Both the position numbers and the translations under genes were made by a program. From Synergistes jonesii (GTDB lineage Bacteria; Synergistota; Synergistia; Synergistales; Synergistaceae), in contig NZ_JMKI01000021.1 in NCBI RefSeq assembly GCF_000712295.1, positions 62,001-126,000 on the forward strand: a stretch of DNA of 64,000 nucleotides, in the 5' to 3' direction. Positions 17,912 through 25,922 of the stretch are shown piece by piece (the first letter of the stretch is position 1; each line of letters opens with the position of its first letter). The notes beneath the pieces were generated by a model. It did no database searches and was not told the origin of the DNA. It was given only the letters and a program-made list of their open reading frames with translations.

Positions 17912-18616
17912 TCAGCCGCCGAGATAGGCGCTTATCACGCGGCTGTCGTTAAGCAGCTCTTCGCCTTTGCCCTGCAGCGTTATCTGCCCGACCTCGAGCA
18001 CGTAGGCGTAGTCCGCTATTTTCAGCGCGGCGAAGGCGTTCTGCTCCACGAGCAGGACCGTCCTCCCCTCCTTGTTTATCTGGCGGATTATCTCGAAGAC
18101 CTCCTCGACGAGTATCGGGGCGAGCCCCATCGACGGTTCGTCGAACATCACCAGCTCCGGAGAGCTCATCAGCGCGCGCCCCACCGCGAGCATCTGCTGC
18201 TCGCCGCCAGAGAGCGTGCCGCCCTTCTGCCACGAACGCTCGCGCAGGCGCGGGAAGAGCGCGAAGGCCCTTTCGACCGCGGCGTCGGCCTCGCCCCTGC
18301 TTTTGCACGAATAGCCGCCGAGCCGCAGATTTTCGAGCACCGTGAGGTGGGGGAATATCCTCCGCCCCTCGGGGCAGAGCGCTATGCCGCTTTCGAGCAC
18401 GCGCTCCGGCTGCATGCCTGTGATGTTTTTGCCTTTCCACGTCACGCTTCCGCTTTTGTTGCGCACTAGCCCGGCTATAGCGCGGAGCGTGCTGCTCTTC
18501 CCGGCACCGTTCGCGCCGATCAGCGTGACTATCCCGCCCTCCGGCACTTCGAGCGATATTCCGCGCAAAGCCTGTATCCCGCCGTAATTGACGCAGAGAT
18601 TTTCCACCCTGAGCAT
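17912..18616 (-). CDS. livF: Branched-chain amino acid ABC transporter ATPase LivF
   Basis: The 234-residue ATPase energises uptake of Leu/Ile/Val-type amino acids. Walker A is GANGAGKSS (about 34-42), the signature LSGGEQQMLAVGRAL (about 134-148), Walker B LVMFDEPSMGLAP. It has the LivF length and the C-terminal VISAYLGG ending. It is the last gene of livKHMGF, starting right after the livG stop (18617). A second ATPase with distinct features (livG) is upstream. Confidence 0.95.
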   Translation of the reverse strand: MLRVENLCVNYGGIQALRGISLEVPEGGIVTLIGANGAGKSSTLRAIAGLVRNKSGSVTWKGKNITGMQPERVLESGIALCPEGRRIFPHLTVLENLRLGGYSCKSRGEADAAVERAFALFPRLRERSWQKGGTLSGGEQQMLAVGRALMSSPELVMFDEPSMGLAPILVEEVFEIIRQINKEGRTVLLVEQNAFAALKIADYAYVLEVGQITLQGKGEELLNDSRVISAYLGG

Positions 18617-19408
18617 CTACTTCGCCTCCGCCCTCTCGGCCGCCTCTTTGCCGAGGTACGCCTCGATGACCTTCGGATTCGCACGGATGTCCGCCGGAGT
18701 CCCTTCGGCTATCAGCTGCCCGTAGTCAAGGACGCGAATCCATTCGGAAACGCCCATCACGACCTTCATGTCGTGCTCTATCATCAAAATCGTCACGCTG
18801 AATTTGTCGCGTATCCGCCTTATGAAGTCCATCAGATCCCGGCTTTCCTGCGGGTTCATGCCGGCGGCCGGCTCGTCAAGCAGCAGCAGCTCCGGCTCAG
18901 TCGCCAGCGCGCGCGCTATCTCAAGGCGGCGCTGCGCCCCGTAAGGAAGCCCTGTCGCCACCTCTTCCGCGAATTTATCGAGCCCGACGGCCTCAAGCAG
19001 CTTCAGCGAGCGCTCGCGCATCTCGCGTTCCTCGCGGCGGAAGAGCGGCAGCTGAAGCGGCGCGCTCCACCACGGCGACTTCTGGCGCACCCAGCAGCCG
19101 GCCATGACGTTCTGCAACACACTGCCGCCCGTGAAGAGGCGTATGTTCTGGAAGGTGCGCGCTATGCCGATCTTGCAGACGACGTGCGGCTCAAGGGGCG
19201 TTATGTCTCTGCCGTTGAATATCACGCGCCCCGACGTCGGCTTGTAAAAGCCGGTGATTATGTTGAAGCAGGTCGTTTTGCCGGCGCCGTTCGGCCCTAT
19301 AATGCTCGTTATCGAGCCGCGCTCCACTTCGATGGCAAAGCCGCTGACGGCCGTGAGCCCGCCGAATTTTATCATAACGTCTTCCGTCTTCAGTATAATA
19401 TCAGCCAT
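18617..19408 (-). CDS. livG: Branched-chain amino acid ABC transporter ATPase LivG
   Basis: The 263-residue ATPase pairs with LivF. Walker A is GPNGAGKTT (about 37-45). The LivG-specific insert after NIRLF, the non-standard signature LPYGAQRRLEIARAL, Walker B LLLLDEPAAGMNP and the IEHDMKVVM H-loop are all present. It overlaps the end of livM by 8 nt. Confidence 0.95.
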   Translation of the reverse strand: MADIILKTEDVMIKFGGLTAVSGFAIEVERGSITSIIGPNGAGKTTCFNIITGFYKPTSGRVIFNGRDITPLEPHVVCKIGIARTFQNIRLFTGGSVLQNVMAGCWVRQKSPWWSAPLQLPLFRREEREMRERSLKLLEAVGLDKFAEEVATGLPYGAQRRLEIARALATEPELLLLDEPAAGMNPQESRDLMDFIRRIRDKFSVTILMIEHDMKVVMGVSEWIRVLDYGQLIAEGTPADIRANPKVIEAYLGKEAAERAEAK

Positions 19409-20459
19409 TGGCGCGCGCGCCCTTTCTCGTTATGCGCTTGGCAAAGCGTGCTGCGCTCTCCCAGCTGAACTCGTAGCCGCCGATTATCCCTTCGCGGCGG
19501 TAAAGGATTATGAATAGCAGCAGCAGCGAAAATATCAGCATCCTCATGCCGGGCATTCCCGCGATCTCCCAGGAACCTATCTTTATCGTATCCTCCACGA
19601 AGCGCAGCCATTCGAGCAGCACCGTGATGACCAGCGTGCCGACGAGCGAGCCCGTTATCGAGCCGAGCCCGCCGACGACGACGAACATCAGTATGTTGAA
19701 GGTCAGCTGGAAGTTGAACATCTTCGGGTCTATCGTCGTGATAAGGCTGCCCATCAGCGAGCCGCCGACGCCGGCGAAAAACGCGCCGACTACGAAGGAG
19801 ATGGTCTTCGCCCTGAAGGTGTTTATCCCCATCGCCTTCGCCGCGACCTCGTCGTCGCGCACCGCGCGCAGCGTATTGCCGAAGTTGCTCGAAAGCAGCT
19901 TCGCTATCACATAGATAGTAAGCACGCACCAGAAATAATTCCAGCCGAGGTTGGCGTAGGCGGGGATGCCCTTAAGACCGAGCGCTCCGTTCGTGACGGG
20001 CGTCATATTCGTGAAAACGACGCGGATGATCTCGCCGAAGCCGAGCGTCGCGATGCCGAGGTAGTCGCCGCCGAGGCGCAGGCAGGGAAGCGCCATCAGA
20101 AGTCCGACGAACGCCGCGGCGAGTCCCCCGGCCACGACCGCGACGAAGAAGGGAGCGTGCATCACAGAGAAGGGCCAGAGCATCGGCTCAAGGATGTACA
20201 TCATCTCCTTCTGCGCGGCTGGAAGAATCAAAATGGCCGTCACGTAGGCGCCTATCGCCATGAAGCCCGCGTGAGCGAGAGAAAACATCCCGGTGAAGCC
20301 GTAGATGAGGTTGAGGCTTATCGCCAGGATAGCGTTCACCGCTACGAGGTTCAGCACCTGCACCTTATAGCCGTCCAGATGCCCCTGGGCCCACCAGAGG
20401 AAGAGCGCGAGCAACGCCACGCTTGCGGCGTCGAGCAGTAATTTCGTCGAACTTTTCAT
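19401..20459 (-). CDS. livM: Branched-chain amino acid ABC transporter permease LivM
   Basis: The 352-residue permease has about 10 hydrophobic segments. Typical LivM blocks are NLIYGFTGMFSLAHAGFMAIG and the EAA-like loop RAVRDDEVAAKAMGINTFRAK (about 218-238), which docks on the ATPase. The start codon shares one base with the livH stop (TAATG), so the two permeases are coupled. Confidence 0.95.
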   Translation of the reverse strand: MKSSTKLLLDAASVALLALFLWWAQGHLDGYKVQVLNLVAVNAILAISLNLIYGFTGMFSLAHAGFMAIGAYVTAILILPAAQKEMMYILEPMLWPFSVMHAPFFVAVVAGGLAAAFVGLLMALPCLRLGGDYLGIATLGFGEIIRVVFTNMTPVTNGALGLKGIPAYANLGWNYFWCVLTIYVIAKLLSSNFGNTLRAVRDDEVAAKAMGINTFRAKTISFVVGAFFAGVGGSLMGSLITTIDPKMFNFQLTFNILMFVVVGGLGSITGSLVGTLVITVLLEWLRFVEDTIKIGSWEIAGMPGMRMLIFSLLLLFIILYRREGIIGGYEFSWESAARFAKRITRKGARANG

Positions 20460-21352
20460 TATATTTTATCCTCCAGCTTCTCGCCCATCAGTCCCGTCGG
20501 CCTGTAAAAGAGAATCAATATCAGCAGGATGAACGCGAAGGCGTCGCGGTAGCCGGAGAGCGACGGGAAGAGCGCTACGAGCATTATCTCCATAAAGCCG
20601 AGCAGCAGGCCGCCTATCATCGCGCCCTGCACGGAGCCGATGCCGCCGAGCACCGCGGCGATGAAAGCCTTCAGCCCGGGGAAGACTCCCATGAACGGAT
20701 GAATCTGCGGATAGCGCAGAGCCCACATGATGCCGGCCGCGGCCGCGAGCGCCGAGCCTATAGCGAAGGTCAGAGCGATGATGCGATCGACCTTGACGCC
20801 CATCAGCCTCGTCGTTTCAATATCACGCGAGATGGCGCGCATCGCGAGTCCTGGCTTCGTCCTGTAAAGCATCCAGAGCAGAGCGCCGACGAGAATAAAA
20901 GATATCGCCGGCACGAAGACGGCGAGCGGCAGGATGCGTGCGCCCCCCAGCGACATAACGCGGACCAGGGGCTCAAAGCGCGGCATCGGCTTCGGGACTC
21001 CGGTGAAGATGACGAGGCAGAGATTCTCAATGAAGAACGAGACGCCGATCGCCGAAATAAGCGCCGAAATCCGAGGCGCGTTGCGCAGCGGCTGATACGC
21101 GATGCGGTCCACCATCACGCCGAAGAGCGCGGTCGCCGCGATCGAGAGCGCGACGGCGGGAATCCACGGCAGACGCATCCCCGCTATCGCAATAAAGACG
21201 AAATACGTGCTTATCATGAAAATATCGCCGTGGGCGAAGTTTATCAGCCTCAAAATGCCGTAAACCATCGTATAGCCGATGGCGATGAGCCCATAAAGGC
21301 TGCCCAGCATCAGAGCGTTGAAAAAATGCTGGACTATCATATCAAACGTCAT
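20459..21352 (-). CDS. livH: Branched-chain amino acid ABC transporter permease LivH
   Basis: The 297-residue permease has 8 or so membrane segments. LivH hallmarks are GSLYGLIAIGYTMVYGILRL near the N-terminus and the coupling loop MRAISRDIETTRLMGV (about 169-184). GAGGAG lies 8 bases before the ATG. A 196-base spacer with two hairpins separates it from livK. Confidence 0.95.
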   Translation of the reverse strand: MTFDMIVQHFFNALMLGSLYGLIAIGYTMVYGILRLINFAHGDIFMISTYFVFIAIAGMRLPWIPAVALSIAATALFGVMVDRIAYQPLRNAPRISALISAIGVSFFIENLCLVIFTGVPKPMPRFEPLVRVMSLGGARILPLAVFVPAISFILVGALLWMLYRTKPGLAMRAISRDIETTRLMGVKVDRIIALTFAIGSALAAAAGIMWALRYPQIHPFMGVFPGLKAFIAAVLGGIGSVQGAMIGGLLLGFMEIMLVALFPSLSGYRDAFAFILLILILFYRPTGLMGEKLEDKI

Positions 21353-21428
21353 AAGATTTCTCCTCTTGCCCCCCCGTGATTCGAGCGGGGGAAGAATATT
21401 TTTGTTTTTGTTTTAAAAAAGTGCGGGA

Positions 21429-21448
21429 GCCCTCCACGGCGGGAGGGC
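21429..21448 (-). terminator. Hairpin between livK and livH with downstream T-tract (attenuator?)
   Basis: GCCCTCC (21429-21435) and GGAGGGC (21442-21448) form a 7-bp stem. On the minus strand TTTTTT follows about 8 bases later, then a long A/T-rich stretch. Partial termination here would lower livHMGF relative to livK, as is usual for a binding protein needed in excess. Confidence 0.5.
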
Positions 21449-21509
21449 GCGCAGGGCAAAAAAATTTCTCAGACGCCATTCTCCACTCGCCACGGCGCCG
21501 AAAAGAGCG

Positions 21510-21540
21510 GGCGCGCCGCACTGCTCTGTGCCGGCGCGCC
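21510..21540 (-). other. Stable hairpin directly after livK
   Basis: GGCGCGCC at 21510-21517 and at 21533-21540 pair, and the stem continues with GCAC/GTGC after one bulged base around a loop AGAGCA. It sits 8 bases after the livK stop and is followed by TCTTTT. It could stabilise the 3' end of livK mRNA or act as a leaky terminator. Confidence 0.6.
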
Positions 21541-21548
21541 GCGTCGCG

Positions 21549-22685
21549 CTATTTAGGGTTCACTATGGCGTGGAACACCTGCTTACCGTTTTCTATGCGG
21601 ATGATGCCGACGGACTTCTCCGCGTCGTGCGTCTGGTTGATCGTCGTCGTTCCGGTGACGCCCGGCATGTCCTTCGTCGCCGCTATCGCCGCGGTGATCT
21701 TCTCCGGATCCGTGCTCTTGCTGCTCTTGATCGCGTTGTAGATAAGGAGATAGGCGTCGTAGCCGCAGCCCGTGAGAGCCGCGGGATCCTTGCCCGGGTA
21801 GGCCTTGCGCCACTGAGCCGTGAACTGCTTCTGAATCGGGCTCATCAGCTTCTCAGGCATATTCGGCGAGTAGGCGAACGTAGTGTAGCTGAAGCCTTCG
21901 ACCGACTGGCCGCCGATCTTCACCATCTCGGGGTTGTCCATCGCGTCGCCGCCGAGAATCTTGAACTTCGCGCCGAGCTCGCGCGCCTGACGCATGATGA
22001 TCGCGCCCTCCGCAAAGTTAGCGGGGATATAAAGGACGTCGGGGTTCTTGCTGATGATCTCCGTCAGCTGGGCCGTGAAGTCCTGATCGCCCTTCTGATA
22101 ATTCATCACGGAGAGGACCTTGCCGCCGTTCTTCGTGAAATTCTGCTTGAAGAAATTGCCGAGACCGACGCTGTAGTCCTCCGTGACCTCTATCAGCATC
22201 GCTGCCGTCTTGGCCTTGAGCTCCTTCAGCGCATAATCGGCGGCGCCCGCGCCCTGGAACGGGTCGATGAAGCAGACGCGGAAGACGTACTTCTTTCCCT
22301 GCGTGACGAGCGGGTTCGTACACGACGTCCCCACCATCGGGACGCCGGCCTTCTCGGCGACCTCCCCTCCGGCCATCGCGAGCGACGAACCGTAAGTTCC
22401 GACGATAGCCCTTACCTTGTCCTTCTCGATAAGGCGCTTCACCGCGTTCGCCGCTTCGACCTTGTCGCTCTTGTTGTCCACCACGACGAGCTCGATCTTC
22501 TTTCCATCCACCGTCGGATACTGATTATGAGCGAGCTTCACTCCATCGAGCTCAAGCTGCCCGCCGACCGCGTTTCCGCCCGTAATGGGAAGATAGACGC
22601 CGATCTTCACGCTCTCCGCCGCCGCCGCGCCGGCCGTCAACACGACAAACAATAAAGCTGCCGACAATTTTTTGCTAAAACTCAT
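21549..22685 (-). CDS. livK: Branched-chain amino acid ABC transporter substrate-binding protein LivK
   Basis: The 378-residue precursor has a signal peptide ending near AGAAAAES. The mature part is a periplasmic binding protein type 1 fold (VKIGVYLPITGG, VVVDNKSDKVEAANAVKRLI, GTYGSSLAMAGGEVAEKAGV, the Ser/Thr ligand region around VGTSCTNPL). It delivers branched-chain or related amino acids to LivHMGF. ATG 22685 with AGAGGTG 6 bases upstream is preferred to the in-frame GTG 22694. The exact ligand cannot be read from the sequence. Confidence 0.95.
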   Translation of the reverse strand: MSFSKKLSAALLFVVLTAGAAAAESVKIGVYLPITGGNAVGGQLELDGVKLAHNQYPTVDGKKIELVVVDNKSDKVEAANAVKRLIEKDKVRAIVGTYGSSLAMAGGEVAEKAGVPMVGTSCTNPLVTQGKKYVFRVCFIDPFQGAGAADYALKELKAKTAAMLIEVTEDYSVGLGNFFKQNFTKNGGKVLSVMNYQKGDQDFTAQLTEIISKNPDVLYIPANFAEGAIIMRQARELGAKFKILGGDAMDNPEMVKIGGQSVEGFSYTTFAYSPNMPEKLMSPIQKQFTAQWRKAYPGKDPAALTGCGYDAYLLIYNAIKSSKSTDPEKITAAIAATKDMPGVTGTTTINQTHDAEKSVGIIRIENGKQVFHAIVNPK

Positions 22686-22723
22686 TTTCTGCACCTCTGC
22701 CTCTTTCTAAAGTAAAACGCTCG

Positions 22724-22750
22724 TTTGATTATATCGTAAGTTTAATCAAA
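22724..22750. promoter_or_regulatory. livK promoter with inverted repeat TTTGATTA-N11-TAATCAAA
   Basis: Perfect 8-base arms at 22724-22731 and 22743-22750 overlap the -10 TATAAT (minus strand 22733-22728) of livK. The -35 is poor (CTGTTA at 22756-22751), so an activator or a nutrient-responsive repressor is likely. The Lrp-type gene lies just upstream on the same strand and is an obvious candidate regulator. Confidence 0.5.
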
Positions 22751-22800
22751 TAACAGCGGCGGATGCCGATATTTTAACGATATTTTTTAATAAAAATCTC

Positions 22801-22823
22801 AGCGCCAAGTCGCCCGCGGCGCT
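22801..22823 (-). terminator. Terminator after the Lrp-family gene
   Basis: On the minus strand AGCGCC (22823-22818) and GGCGCT (22806-22801) form a 6-bp stem with an 11-base loop followed by GAGATTTTTATT. It separates the lrp operon from livK. Confidence 0.55.
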
Positions 22824-22890
22824 TTCGAGGGGCAAAATGACAGGCGGGTGCGGGCGCCACGTCATATTCCACTGTCAAAGGCCGGATGTC

Positions 22891-23343
22891 TTATGGCTTT
22901 TCCGGGACTTCGTATATTTCCCTAAGAATCAGCAGAGTATAGGTCCTGCCGACCGTCCTGTACAAATAATCCATGAAATTCCCCAGATCATCTTTATTGG
23001 CTATATACACCTCAAGCATATAATCGTATTCGCCGGAGACCATATACAAGTTAAAGACCTCGTCCCTGTCTTTCAGAAAATAGGGGACGTCGCCGATGAA
23101 TCTATCGTCTTTCAACAAAATGAAGGCGTGTATCGAATAGCCGAATTTTCCCCAGTCGACTTTGGCGTTATAAGACAATATCACATTCTTCTCCTCCATC
23201 TTTTTGGTCCTCTCGTAGACCAAAGAGGGGGACAAGGAGATAGCGCCGCCCAACTGCTTGTATGAGATACGGCAGTCGTTTTTCAGCTCGTAGGCGATGC
23301 GGAAGTCGATATCGTCCAAGTTTTGTTTAACCATTTTTATCAT
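22891..23343 (-). CDS. Lrp/AsnC family transcriptional regulator
   Basis: The 150-residue regulator has the N-terminal helix-turn-helix (LDDIDFRIAYELKNDCRIS, then LGGAISLSPSLVYERTKKME) and the C-terminal RAM effector domain (FNLYMVSGEYDYMLEVYIA). Lrp proteins sense amino acids and control their transport and catabolism. ATG 23343 has GGAGGTG 7 bases upstream; the earlier in-frame ATG at 23361 overlaps that SD and is rejected. It is last in the symporter-dehydrogenase-EutH operon and upstream of liv, so it may control both. Confidence 0.92.
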   Translation of the reverse strand: MIKMVKQNLDDIDFRIAYELKNDCRISYKQLGGAISLSPSLVYERTKKMEEKNVILSYNAKVDWGKFGYSIHAFILLKDDRFIGDVPYFLKDRDEVFNLYMVSGEYDYMLEVYIANKDDLGNFMDYLYRTVGRTYTLLILREIYEVPEKP

Positions 23344-23470
23344 TTTGTCACCTCCAATCAATGCGACAATCTGCGGCTTCTGTGCAGCAAGCTATTTCAG
23401 CGTTCGGCGGCGACGCCGACTTCGCCCGCACAAGAGGATATAGATACGGCATGCGCGGAACACGGCCAAG

Positions 23471-23489
23471 ATGACGCTTAGGCCGTCAT
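23471..23489 (-). other. Inverted repeat between eutH-like and lrp genes
   Basis: ATGACG (23471-23476) and CGTCAT (23484-23489) flank 7 bases. There is no T-tract on either side, so it is an intercistronic hairpin or a binding site rather than a terminator. The rest of 23344-23512 shows no gene. Confidence 0.4.
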
Positions 23490-23512
23490 ACTTCGTTATA
23501 TTATAGCGGAAG

Positions 23513-24595
23513 TTACTCGTTCAAAGATACGTGGTCGCAATACCACAGAGCCGCCATGACCGCCAGGAGGCCTCCCGACAGTTTGCCGGCCGCCAGCGGG
23601 AATAGCAGCGAGCGTTCGAAGCCGGCCGTGAAGCCCAGGTGGTCCCCTATCGCGTAGGCAGCCGGAACCGCAAAGGCCATGTTGACGATCACGCCTCTCG
23701 GCGTCATCTTATTAAGCATCGGTATAACGGGGAAAAAATTTGCCGACGTGGTTATAAGTCCGATCACGGAAATATCATTCACCTTCATAGCGGAGGAGAG
23801 GCGCGGCAAATGTCTGTTGAGCGCCCTTTTCAACAGATGGAGCAGCGGGAATATCCCCGCCAGCGCGACGCCGATCTGCCCGAGTATCACGAACGCCTCC
23901 TCTATAGGAGCCATCCCTTGGATAACGCTGACGCCGGTAAGCGCAGCGACCGCCGAGGCGGCAAAGCCGAAGAGGGCGACGAATAGTATCGCTTTTCCCA
24001 AGAATATCATAATTCTGACCGTGCACGACTGTGCGTAAAGCAGCGCCGCGGCGATCATGGCCGCCAGGACCGCGATGGGCAGCAGGTTATAAAACAACAC
24101 GCCCCCGTCCATCCCGGCGATCAATCCGGAGATCAAGGCAGACGGCGGTATCGCAATAAATCCTATCAGCAGCCCTAAAACCGCATATCGCCGTCTTTCC
24201 GCGTCCACTGCGGCAAGCACTATTGGAATAACGCCAATCGAGGCCCCCATCATAGAGGCCACTATCGCTCCGTTGAGCAACCCCGCCTCGCGTGAACGGC
24301 AGATGTTCATGGCAAGCGCCGCCCCCCCGCAGTCATTTGCCAATACCGCGCCTACAAAGAGCGACGGGTCGGCCTTTATCAGCGGCAGCACCCGTGACGC
24401 TGTGGGATAAAGCGTCCGGGCGATCACCGGAGAAAGAGTGATCATCCCTATCATTATCGGCGCCAGCGCCCCCAGCGTATAAAAACCTTCGTCGATGAGG
24501 GCGCCGAGCCCGAATCTGTTTCCCATAAATTTATCTGCGCAGGCTAAGCAGAGAAACGCCGCCACCAGCGACATCACGGCCGTATTTGTATCCAC
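23513..24595 (-). CDS. EutH-family ethanolamine/amino-compound permease
   Basis: The 360-residue protein has about 10 membrane segments. It is recognised as EutH by DEGFYTLGALAPIMIGMITL, the DPSLFVGAVLANDCGGAALA block and AYAIGDHLGFTAG near the C-terminus, all close to enterobacterial EutH. The frame is open to 24652, but GTG 24595 (SD GAGGGG just upstream) aligns exactly with the E. coli EutH N-terminus, and the extra 19 codons overlap a hairpin. No eutABC or microcompartment gene is in the window. Placed after a lysine-dehydrogenase-like gene, it may carry an amine or amino acid other than ethanolamine. Confidence 0.85.
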   Translation of the reverse strand: MDTNTAVMSLVAAFLCLACADKFMGNRFGLGALIDEGFYTLGALAPIMIGMITLSPVIARTLYPTASRVLPLIKADPSLFVGAVLANDCGGAALAMNICRSREAGLLNGAIVASMMGASIGVIPIVLAAVDAERRRYAVLGLLIGFIAIPPSALISGLIAGMDGGVLFYNLLPIAVLAAMIAAALLYAQSCTVRIMIFLGKAILFVALFGFAASAVAALTGVSVIQGMAPIEEAFVILGQIGVALAGIFPLLHLLKRALNRHLPRLSSAMKVNDISVIGLITTSANFFPVIPMLNKMTPRGVIVNMAFAVPAAYAIGDHLGFTAGFERSLLFPLAAGKLSGGLLAVMAALWYCDHVSLNE

Positions 24596-24631
24596 ACGCT
24601 TCCCCTCTTCAATTTTTTGCCGGATATGATG

Positions 24632-24674
24632 AATCAGCCGCCCAATCATCATGCTAATAACCGAGCGGCTGATT
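24632..24674 (-). other. 10-bp inverted repeat between dehydrogenase and EutH-like genes
   Basis: AATCAGCCGC (24632-24641) and GCGGCTGATT (24665-24674) pair perfectly around 23 bases. It lies between the dehydrogenase stop and the GTG start of the EutH-like gene, with no T-tract on the minus strand. It is probably an mRNA stability or translation element. Confidence 0.65.
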
Positions 24675-24707
24675 CTTACTTCAAACTATTGCGCGAAAAG
24701 CTCTCTA

Positions 24708-25850
24708 TTATTTTTCTTCTGTCAGCACGCTGTGCTTGAAGACGATGTCATACTTCGCCAGCTCGGGCATGAGGTAGTCGTAGAAAGCGTCGTCGCCCGC
24801 AAGCTCCTCCGGAGCGTGGAAGCCCGGCGCCGATATCATGCCGTTCGCGACCGCCCTGGCGGTCGTCGAGCAGGCGTAGCCGGTGGTGCGCGCCATCGAA
24901 TGGAGCATCAGCTTTTCGTCGAAGCGGTCGACCAAATCCCAGCAGTTCGTAACATATTTGCCGCCCTTAGGCCCCTTGGCCACCACCCTCATGACGGTAA
25001 GGTCGCGGTCTCCTTTTTCCGGCCGAAGCGTCCAGCGCGGACGGAACAGCTCCGTGGTGACGTTGAAAGGAATAACCTCTTTGCCGTCGACGACCACCGG
25101 CTCCTTATCGAAGCAGCCGGCCGCCTTCATTATATTGATGGCGTCGACATAACCGGGCCAGCGCATGGTTTTTTCGGCTACGAAGCGGCCTTTGACGTTC
25201 AGCGCGGCCGAACGGAGCCCGTCGGTGAAGAAGGCCTCGAGCCTGCCGACGCCGGGGAAGTCTATCTCCTCAAGGCCGCTGAGCGCGGGGGCCTCCGCCA
25301 GCTTATAATCTTTCACATATTTGGCCGGCATGCAATATTCGTTCATCGTGTCCTCCAGACAGAAGACGGTGCGGTAATTGAAGGGCGGATCGAGCTTTTC
25401 CGGGATACCGCCGACATATATGCAGCCGAAATCGAGTTCGTCGACCATAGCAGCGCCGCGGGCGACGAGGTAGTTCGACATGCCGGGGGCGATCCCCATA
25501 TCGAAGACGGCCACGGCGCCGGTACGCTTCGCGATCGCGTCCATCCCCTCGCTGTGGAGGTATCCGCTGGGGCTGACGTACTTCTTCCCCATCTCGAGAA
25601 TCTGTTTCTGAGAAGCGCCTTCAAGGTGGCTCGGCAGCAGCCCGCAGACGACATCCACTTCCTTAGCCGCCTCGCGGAGGGCGGCCGCGTCGTCGGCCGG
25701 CTTGCGGATCTTTTTTATATCGTCCCTCTCCGCCAGAGAGGCCAGCGCCTTCTCATAGGGATCCATCACGGACACTTCAAAATCCTTCGCCAAATCAAGC
25801 GCAACCGTCTTGCCGACCAGCCCGCAGCCCAAAACTAATGCTTTCTTCAT
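24708..25850 (-). CDS. Lysine 6-dehydrogenase / saccharopine-dehydrogenase-like oxidoreductase
   Basis: The 380-residue protein has an N-terminal Rossmann fold (ALVLGCGLVGKTVALDLAK) and the saccharopine-dehydrogenase-like C-terminal domain. The segments VFDMGIAPGMSNYL, CIYVGGIPEKLDPP and VGRLEAFFTDG match the layout of characterised L-lysine 6-dehydrogenase of Geobacillus, which oxidises the epsilon-amino group with NAD+. A lysine or related diamino-acid catabolic role is the best guess; other saccharopine-reductase-like substrates are possible. AAGGAG lies 10-11 bases before the ATG. It sits between the symporter and the EutH-like permease. Confidence 0.8.
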   Translation of the reverse strand: MKKALVLGCGLVGKTVALDLAKDFEVSVMDPYEKALASLAERDDIKKIRKPADDAAALREAAKEVDVVCGLLPSHLEGASQKQILEMGKKYVSPSGYLHSEGMDAIAKRTGAVAVFDMGIAPGMSNYLVARGAAMVDELDFGCIYVGGIPEKLDPPFNYRTVFCLEDTMNEYCMPAKYVKDYKLAEAPALSGLEEIDFPGVGRLEAFFTDGLRSAALNVKGRFVAEKTMRWPGYVDAINIMKAAGCFDKEPVVVDGKEVIPFNVTTELFRPRWTLRPEKGDRDLTVMRVVAKGPKGGKYVTNCWDLVDRFDEKLMLHSMARTTGYACSTTARAVANGMISAPGFHAPEELAGDDAFYDYLMPELAKYDIVFKHSVLTEEK

Positions 25851-25880
25851 AACGAGAACACTCCTTTTATGTATTGTGAT

Positions 25881-25901
25881 TGAGTCAAACCGCCTGACTC
25901 A
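25881..25901 (-). other. Hairpin between symporter and dehydrogenase genes
   Basis: TGAGTCA (25881-25887) and TGACTCA (25895-25901) form a perfect 7-bp stem with a 7-base loop in the 72-base spacer; no T-tract follows. Confidence 0.6.
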
Positions 25902-25922
25902 CATGGACAAACACGCACAGAA

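Noticed and set aside
21528-22655. Long plus-strand open frame (375 codons) opposite livK
   Set aside because: The livK protein on the minus strand is complete with signal peptide; the opposite frame is Arg/Leu-rich with no recognisable family.
24596-24652. ATG start of the EutH-like gene at 24652
   Set aside because: The 19 extra residues have no counterpart in EutH, no SD precedes them, and they lie over a 10-bp hairpin; GTG 24595 aligns with the family N-terminus.
24651-25838. Long plus-strand open frame (395 codons) opposite the lysine-dehydrogenase-like gene
   Set aside because: Antisense shadow; the minus-strand product has clear Rossmann and saccharopine-dehydrogenase blocks and an SD.
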